Below, in pieces: positions 54,201 through 63,200 of a stretch of DNA of 64,000 nucleotides. The notes beneath the pieces were generated by a model that saw only the letters and a program-made list of their open reading frames with translations, was not told the origin of the DNA and did no database searches. The position numbers and the translations under genes were made by a program. How positions within the stretch are numbered: the stretch's first letter is position 1; every line of letters starts with the position of its first letter. Source of the DNA: Dipylidium caninum (Eukaryota; Platyhelminthes; Cestoda; Cyclophyllidea; Dipylidiidae); the NCBI GenBank assembly GCA_017562135.1, contig QEYB01000266.1:310001-374000 (forward strand). The letters run 5' to 3'.

Positions 54201-57200
54201 ATATATTCTTTACTAACGTTACAATGGTAGTTTACAAATATTAAACCGTTTTTAACCTAAATTTATTTATCGCAGGCTTATTCCATCCAATGAAGTTTCA
54301 GATGGCAATATTCAGGTCTCCACCTCAGAAAACACCACTACATTGTTAATTCCCGAAATTAAGGCGGAGAATGTAGGTGTGTGGCAATGTCTGGCCTCCA
54401 GCATCGCTGGGTCGGCCACCTTTCGAACTCTACTTGGTCTAGAAGGTTAGATTTGTGTCAAGCAATGTCCTTTATATAAATGTTACTTAGCTCAATCCAC
54501 TATCTCTTTTTTCTAGTTTCGAAGCCTGTAACCGAGGTACCACAAAGGATGCTTTTTATTCCAAAGAAGCGTACTTCTGTTTCAGGGTAAATTAAAGATG
54601 AAAATAAGCGTCATTTACTGTTGAACTATGCATGGAGTTATGAAAAGGGATAATTACATGCGTTTAGTCGTAATTTTCATCACTCGTGAGGCATTCAGTC
54701 GCAATTTATCAAAATTTAGATTTGCATTATATTTAACGGAAATTTACTCTTCACTAAGTGCAAAACCTCTTTATGATCATGTAGACCAAGTAACTCTCCC
54801 TATCCGGATATCAGACAGCCTCCCAAGTCGCTTGAGGTAGTTGAGGGTAATAGTGCTCGGTACTCAACAATGATTGCTGGCACTCCACGTCCTGTGGTGC
54901 GATGGTATATCAATGGCATCCTCGTACAACCGAGCCTACCTCCGGAAGGCACTTCTGAGGAGCCTCGTGAATCATTATACTTTGATGGTCTTCTTCATCA
55001 CCTTGAACTTCGCAACTGTCAATTAGAGGAGAGTGGTATTGTTACAGTCGAAGCCCTTCGTTCTGATATCCCAGAGGACGCCGCGAGAACTGAACCAAAT
55101 GCTTTGGTTACGGCGTCAGCTGATCTGAAAGTATTACCTGCTCCTGGGAAAATTCCAGCATTACGATCTGTACAAAGTAAATTTGAACTGTCTTACGCCG
55201 ACACGAATCAAAATTATTGGTCTAAAATGCAATCTAACATATATTTTTAATTGGAACTTTTTAAGCTAAATGATCTTAGTTTATCTAACTTTCTTCACAG
55301 AGATATCATTAGAACAAGTCAAGCTTCCACAACCTCTTGTCATTGTACAAGGTCCTCAGAACGCCGAAGTCAATGAAAATTCGCCAGTGACTTTTACTTG
55401 TCAGGTTTTGGGATCACCACGTAAGCCTAGATGTTTTATGTCCTACCATATATCTCGTTTAGTGAATACTCCCGTTTTGACCAATACACGACTTTTGGTA
55501 GTAACGTAGAGCGACATCGAAACATTGTTAAAAATTTTAGAGCCTGAAGTCGTTTGGATCTATAACGATAAGACCGTTATCCAACCGTCATCCAAGTTCC
55601 AGATTACACTGACACCCGATGGAAAGGCTTCTCTTCAAATTAATCAAGTCCGTCCTGAAAATGCCGGCGATTACAAGATCCGGGTGATGAACAAAGAAGG
55701 ATTAGTTGAAAAAACTGCTCATCTTAAAGTAAAATGTAATTATTTGATTTTTTAACAGGATTTTAGTGACTACGTAATTGTTCTAAAGTCCAGATCGTGT
55801 AAGAAAAATATTTCGCGTTTATAATCATAAGTATAGTATGGAGCGACTTAAGTTTGTTGTCTAACATCCCGATGTATTTATTTTTCTCGAAATTGCGTAA
55901 TTTCCCTATTCCTAAAGCCATACAATCTTTTTCATGACGTAGCTTGTGAAAACTCATCAAATTGTACATTTAACGACATTTATTGTTTGCATTCCATCTA
56001 ATGAGGTATTTCGCTATCTCCAGCTGATGAAAAGGCACCCGAATTTACAATACCATTCCCGGAAGAAGTACTCCAACTGCTCGAAGGCACTTGCCTTTCG
56101 TTAGATGTTGAAGCAACTGGGAAACCGACACCGCAACTCGTATGGAGGCGGAACGGCACACCATTCTCTCCAACACCCGAAATTCAAGTAACCCAGGTGA
56201 CTCCAACTCACCATCGCCTGGAAATAGTTGAATTATTTTCGAGCGATAGCTCGGAATTTATCGTCGAGGCATTCAACAGACTAGGGAAAGCGGTTACGAA
56301 GACAAACTTAGTTGTATTACCAGGTGAGGCCTAATCATTATTAATTGTTGACCTTACAATTGGGATAGCACTTTACAAAAGCCTTCTATCACATAGCTAT
56401 GAAACCACAACCTCCGGTCTTCATCAAGAGTCCACCTGGTCAGCTTACGGTCTCTGAGGCGTCTAGCGTGCAGTACGTAAATCTAAAAATTGGCTTCTTA
56501 GTTAAACTCATCGCGTAGATTTATTGCAACTTATTCCTTTCGTAGTCTGTTGAAATGCTACCTCCATTTGTGCCTAACATCACAGACACGAGTTTCATTA
56601 AATCAGTCAAGGAAACGACACAGATAAAAGTAATCCTATTTAAATGTCAACTAAGATATTTGTAGTGTAAAAGTATATTGCTTCATCCACGAGCCAGCAA
56701 TTATTTCGCAATCAGGTCGTACGTATATGCGTGATTTAAAAAAAGCATTATGTATCACATTATTTCGAATCAGATTAACAAGTTCGTCTTCCGGTAAGTA
56801 TGAAAAAAAACTGCTAAGGCGAGTAAATGCGAAAGTTAAAATGACGCTATTGCAATACAAAAAAAACGAAAGCCTATTTATCAGAATACTTTGAATAATT
56901 TCCCATAGAATGGAATACATAGTGCTCGGAGAACCGAACCCAAAAGTCCGTTATTTCCACAACGACATAGAGTTATTTCCGCAACGCGTAGAGAAGCAAA
57001 CAAACGAAAGAAAAGTCGAAATAACAGAATATAGTGACGGAAAAATGGTACTCCACATAAACAGCTTGCGATATCAAGAAGACGAGGGAGAATACATGAT
57101 TAGAGCAGAAAATGAACACGGCATTACAGTGAGTAAGACCGAAATCAGAATACAAAGGCAACAAAGTTCCGCAAAAGTAGCAAGCGAAGAGTTGATTGCC

Positions 57201-60200
57201 AGCTGTGAACTGCACGAGAGGAAGCCGGTCGTCAGTGAGGTTGTGATAGAGACGGGACCAGTGGAGGAGAGGCCGATTGACAGGCAGGAGGGTGTAGTTA
57301 GCCGAGTTCCACTGCGATTCGTTCAGCCGCTGGAGCCGACAATTGTGTCGAACATCGGTGAAGACGTGGTTCTCATCGCTGCCGTGGAGTCCGTTCCACA
57401 GGCGGAGATAAACTGGGTGATAAGCAATCCGGAGACGGCGCGTCGCTGTGAAATTGCCCCGATGTTTGATGGGGCTCATCCTACTAGGTCGATCTCGCAG
57501 CTTACCATTCACGATTTCACTCCGGCAATGGATAGCGGCGTGACGGTGCAGGCGGTAGCGAGAACCGTGGATGAGGAGGTCGTGACTACGTGTGAACTGC
57601 AGACTCCGGAGGGTCCCGAGAGGCCGGAGAGGCCTGAGACATTCATTGCCGAGTTCACGCATGACTTGAAACCGCACATGGAGGTTCCGGAGACGCACAA
57701 GGTGGTGTTGGAGTGTGGCATACAGCCACCGGAGGGTCCGGTAGACTTCAAGTGGTATTGCAGTGGAATGGAGGTAACTCCTGAGGCATTCAAGGAGATT
57801 GTAATCGAGAAGAGTCGTGGCCGATCAGCCCTCATAATAGAGCGTGCTGAGAGGAGGCATGCGGGGACCAGTGACCGTGGAGGTGTTATATCCCCAAGGC
57901 GAGAGGCTGATGAGCACCTGTGAGCTACACATAGTTCCCCAGAAGGCGCCGACCGAAGTTTCTACTTAAGACCGGCCGAAAAGACACCCGAAGCCGTGCC
58001 ACTTCGTTTGGTGCAACCTCTTGAGCCCAAGGTTGAGCCGGTTGCGGGAGAAGACGTGGTGGTGATAGCGGCGGTCGAAGCCGTGCCACAGGCGGAGATC
58101 ACGTGGTCGATAGGTAGTCCGGAGACTGCCAAACGCAGCGAGATTGTGCCTCTGGTGGATCAAGTGCATCCCACGTACACGGTCTCGCAATTGACGGTGC
58201 ATGACTTCAACCCGATCACCGACGAAGGTGTGGTCGTGCAGGCGGTTGCTAAGACACCGACGGAAGAGTTGATTGCCAGCTGTGAACTGCACGAGAGGAA
58301 GCCGGTCGTCAGTGAGGTTGTGATAGAGACGGGACCAGTGGAGGAGAGGCCGATTGACAGGCAGGAGGGTGTAGTTAGCCGAGTTCCACTGCGATTCGTT
58401 CAGCCGCTGGAGCCGACAATTGTGTCGAACATCGGTGAAGACGTGGTTCTCATCGCTGCCGTGGAGTCCGTTCCACAGGCGGAGATAAACTGGGTGATAA
58501 GCAATCCGGAGACGGCGCGTCGCTGTGAAATTGCCCCGATGTTTGATGGGGCTCATCCTACTAGGTCGATCTCGCAGCTTACCATTCACGATTTCACTCC
58601 GGCAATGGATAGCGGCGTGACGGTGCAGGCGGTAGCGAGAACCGTGGATGAGGAGGTCGTGACGACGTGTGAACTGCAGCTCCGGAGGGTCCCGAGAGGC
58701 CGGAGAGGCCTGCGACATTCATTGCCGAGTTCACGCATGACTTGAAACCGCACATGGAGGTTCCGGAGACGCACAAGGTGGTGTTGGAGTGTGGCATACA
58801 GCCACCGGAGGGTCCGGTAGACTTCAAGTGGTATTGCAGTGGAATGGAGGTAACTCCTGAGGCATTCAAGGAGATTGTAATCGAGAAGAGTCGTGGCCGA
58901 TCAGCCCTCATAATAGAGCGTGCTGAGAGGAGGCATGCGGGACCAGTGACCGTGGAGGTGTTATATCCCCAAGGCGAGAGGCTGATGAGCACCTGTGAGT
59001 TACACATAGTTCCCCAGAAGGCGCCGACCGAAGTTCTACTAAGACCGGCCGAAAAGACACCCGAAACCGTGCCACTTCGTTTGGTGCAACCTCTTGAGCC
59101 CAGGGTTGAGCCGGTTGCGGGAGAAGACGTGGTGGTGATAGCGGCGGTCGAAGCCGTGCCACAGGCGGAGATCACGTGGTCGATAGGTAGTCCGGAGACT
59201 GCCAAACGCAGCGAGATTGTGCCTCTGGTGGATCAAGTGCATCCCACGTACACGGTCTCGCAATTGACGGTGCATGACTTCAACCCGATCACCGACGAAG
59301 GTGTGGTCGTGCAGGCGGTTGCTAAGACACCGACGGAAGAGTTGATTGCCAGCTGTGAACTGCACGAGAGGAAGCCGGTCGTCAGTGAGGTTGTGATAGA
59401 GACGGGACCAGTGGAGGAGAGGCCGATTGACAGGCAGGAGGGTGTAGTTAGCCGAGTTCCACTGCGATTCGTTCAGCCGCTGGAGCCGACAATTGTGTCG
59501 AACATCGGTGAAGACGTGGTTCTCATCGCTGCCGTGGAGTCCGTTCCACAGGCGGAGATAAACTGGGTGATAAGCAATCCGGAGACGGCGCGTCGCTGTG
59601 AAATTGCCCCGATGTTTGATGGGGCTCATCCTACTAGGTCGATCTCGCAGCTTACCATTCACGATTTCACTCCGGCAATGGATAGCGGCGTGACGGTGCA
59701 GGCGGTAGCGAGAACCGTGGATGAGGAGGTCGTGACTACGTGTGAACTGCAGGCTCCGGAGGGTCCCGAGAGGCCGGAGAGGCCTGCGACATTCATTGCC
59801 GAGTTCACGCATGACTTGAAACCGCACATGGAGGTTCCGGAGACGCACAAGGTGGTGTTGGAGTGTGGCATACAGCCACCGGAGGGTCCGGTAGACTTCA
59901 AGTGGTATTGCAGTGGAATGGAGGTAACTCCTGAGGCATTCAAGGAGATTGTAATCGAGAAGAGTCGTGGCCGATCAGCCCTCATAATAGAGCGTGCTGA
60001 GAGGAGGCATGCGGGACCAGTGACCGTGGAGGTGTTATATCCCCAAGGCGAGAGGCTGATGAGCACCTGTGAGTTACACATAGTTCCCCAGAAGGCGCCG
60101 ACCGAAGTTCTACTTAGACCATCCGAAAAGACACCCGAAACCGTGCCACTTCGTTTGGTGCAACCTCTTGAGCCCAGGGTTGAGCCGGTTGCGGGAGAAG

Positions 60201-63200
60201 ACGTGGTGGTGATAGCGGCGGTCGAAGCCGTGCCACAGGCGGAGATCACCTGGTCGGTAGGTAGTCCGGAGACTGCCAAAGCGCAGCGAGATTGTGCCTC
60301 TGGTAGATCAAGTGCATCCCACGTACACGGTCTCGCAATTGACGGTGCATGACTTCAACCCGATCACGACGAAGGTGTGGTCGTGCAGGCGGTTGCTAAG
60401 ACACCGACGGAAGAGTTGATTGCCAGCTGTGAACTGCATGAGAGGAAGCCGGTCGTCAGTGAGGTCGTGATAGAGACGGGACCAGTGGAGGAGAGGCCGA
60501 TTGACAGGCAGGAGGGTGTAGTTAGCCGAGTTCCACTGCGATTCGTTCAGCCGCTGGAGCCGACAATTGTGTCGAACATCGGTGAAGACGTGGTTCTCAT
60601 CGCTGCCGTGGAGTCCGTTCCACAGGCGGAGATAAACTGGGTGATAAGCAATCCGGAGACGGCGCGTCGTTGTGAAATTGCCCCGAAGTTTGATGGGGCT
60701 CATCCTACTAGGTCGATCTCGCAGCTTACTATTCACGATTTCACTCCGGCAACGGATAGCGGCGTGACGGTGCAGGCGATAGCGAGAAACCGTGGATGAG
60801 GAGGTCGTGACGACGTGTGAACTGCAGACTCCGGAGGGTCCCGAGAGGCCGGAGAGGCCTGAGACATTCATTGCCGAGTTCACGCATGACTTGAAACCGC
60901 ACATGGAGGTTCCGGAGACGCACAAGGTGGTGTTGGAGTGTGGCATACAGCCACCGGAGGGTCCGGTAGACTTCAAGTGGTATTGCAGTGGAATGGAGGT
61001 AACTCCTGAGGCATTCAAGGAGATTGTAATCGAGAAGAGTCGTGGCCGATCAGCCCTCATAATAGAGCGTGCTGAGAGGAGGCATGCGGGACCAGTGACC
61101 GTGGAGGTGTTATATCCCCAAGGCGAGAGACTGATGAGCACCTGTGAGTTACACATAGTTCCCCAGAAGGCGCCGACCGAAGTTCTACTTAGACCATCCG
61201 AAAAGACACCCGAAAGCCGTGCCACTTCGTTTGGTGCAACCTCTTGAGCCCAGGGTTGAGCCGGTTGCGGGAGAAGACGTGGTGGTGATAGCGGCGGTCG
61301 AAGCCGTGCCACAGGCGGAGATCACCTGGTCGGTAGGTAGTCCGGAGACTGCCAACGCAGCGAGATTGTGCCTCTGGTAGATCAAGTGCATCCCACGTAC
61401 ACGGTCTCGCAATTGACGGTGCATGACTTCAACCCGATCACTGACGAAGGCGTGGTCGTGCAGGCGGTTGCTAAGACACCGACGGAAGAGTTGATTGCCA
61501 GCTGTGAACTGCACGAGAGGAAGCCGGTCGTCAGTGAGGTTGTGATAGAGACGGGACCAGTGGAGGAGAGGCCGATTGACAGGCAGGAGGGTGTAGTTAG
61601 CCGAGTTCCACTGCGATTCGTTCAGCCGCTGGAGCCGACAATTGTGTCGAACATCGGTGAAGACGTGGTTCTCATCGCTGCCGTGGAGTCCGTTCCACAG
61701 GCGGAGATAAACTGGGTGATAAGCAATCCGGAGACGGCGCGTCGCTGTGACATTTTTAGTTTTTCTGATTCTTCACCAAACTGCCTTTGCTCGCAGTTGA
61801 CCCTTTCGCACAATGTAACGCGGCAACTGACTTCGGCGTAGTTTTTCGTCTTACGGCGTTGTATTCCTTCCGACGAAATAAGTTCGCAGTCAAACCTAGT
61901 GTATTGCCATTGCCTTCGCAAGACCTCACGTGTGCTCTGTTGAAGAATTGTTCGACGCGTAAGTTTGCGGCAGAAAAAGGGTGGTTCGAGTAGCGCTAGA
62001 ATCAATGCAAAATTGAAGTAAAAGCCTAAAATGCAGTAGTGAAATATAGTAGAAATCGAAAAATCACAAATTTCGCATACTATTTCTACAATCGCATTGT
62101 TTAGGCACAAGTGTAATTTTCCGACAATGTCAATTTCCCTAACATTAAATGTAAATGCTTTGATAAACAGGAAGAAAAAGGATGAAGAACGTTTTCAAAC
62201 TGTGACGCAATTTGAGAACAAACCGACGGAGGTGGTTGAGGAGGCGCAGCCGAGAGTGCAAGTGGCGGAGCTGAAGTTCAGGAGGCCTCTGCAGCCAGCC
62301 CTGGTGCCGACTGAGGAGCGTGTGGTCGAGTAAGTGTTCAGTCTGCCATTGAGCCTCTGGACTGTGTGGTTGTAGCGCTGGGGGCGGTTGGATTGTCAAT
62401 GAGGTGATGTGTGTTTATAGGATGGAATGCGAGATTCAGGCCGACCTGAAGCCAATCACAGTGAAGTGGACCCACGACGATAAGGAGTTGCAGCGGTCTG
62501 CTCGCCTCGAGGAGGTGTTTGTGGAGGAGCAGGGTCTGGCCAAACTCACCATCAAGGACTTCACACACGAAGACGCGGGCAAGTATACGTGCGAGGTGAG
62601 CGGCGAGGTGATTGAGCCCGAGAGCGATGGACTTCCGCGCGCAAGGACAATCTCCACATCAACGGTCGTGGAGATGGCGGAAACGATACCGGAGGTGGAG
62701 GAGGAGAAGCCAACGGAGGCGGTAGAGACACAGCCTGAGCTGGAGACTCCGAGAGTGCAGATTTGCGAGTTGAAATTCACCAAACCCCTACAACCGGCCT
62801 GTCACCGAATGAGGAGCGAGTGCTAGAGTAAGCGATTCCCGATCCGAGGTGGTATTAAGCTTGAATCGGCGGCTGGGTGTGTGCTGCGCCACGGTGGCTG
62901 GTGACGTGGTGACGGTGGTCGGTGACCATGGCGTGGGTGGGGGCGGCGGGGAGTCGGACTGTGAGAGGCATTTTGAGCAGGGAAGTGCACCTACTCACAG
63001 TGGACGTGGTGGTGGGGTGAGGGGCGTGAATGACTGAGGAGTGAGTGAATGAGTGAATGAGTGATGAGGAGTGAGTGAGTGAGTGAGTGGAGATGGGGGG
63101 CGGAATTAGAGAAGATGAAGTAGGCGGGGAGGGAAGAAAGCGAGGTTGCAGTAGGGCGAGTGTTCGTGAGACGGCAGGACATGGGTGAGGGTGAAAGCCT

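Noticed and set aside
60308..61312. Long minus-strand frames (up to 334 codons) in the tandem array, also at 57966-58718 and 59039-59848
   Set aside because: Antisense shadows of the repeated Ig-coding sequence: they recur with the same period and have the same composition in every copy.
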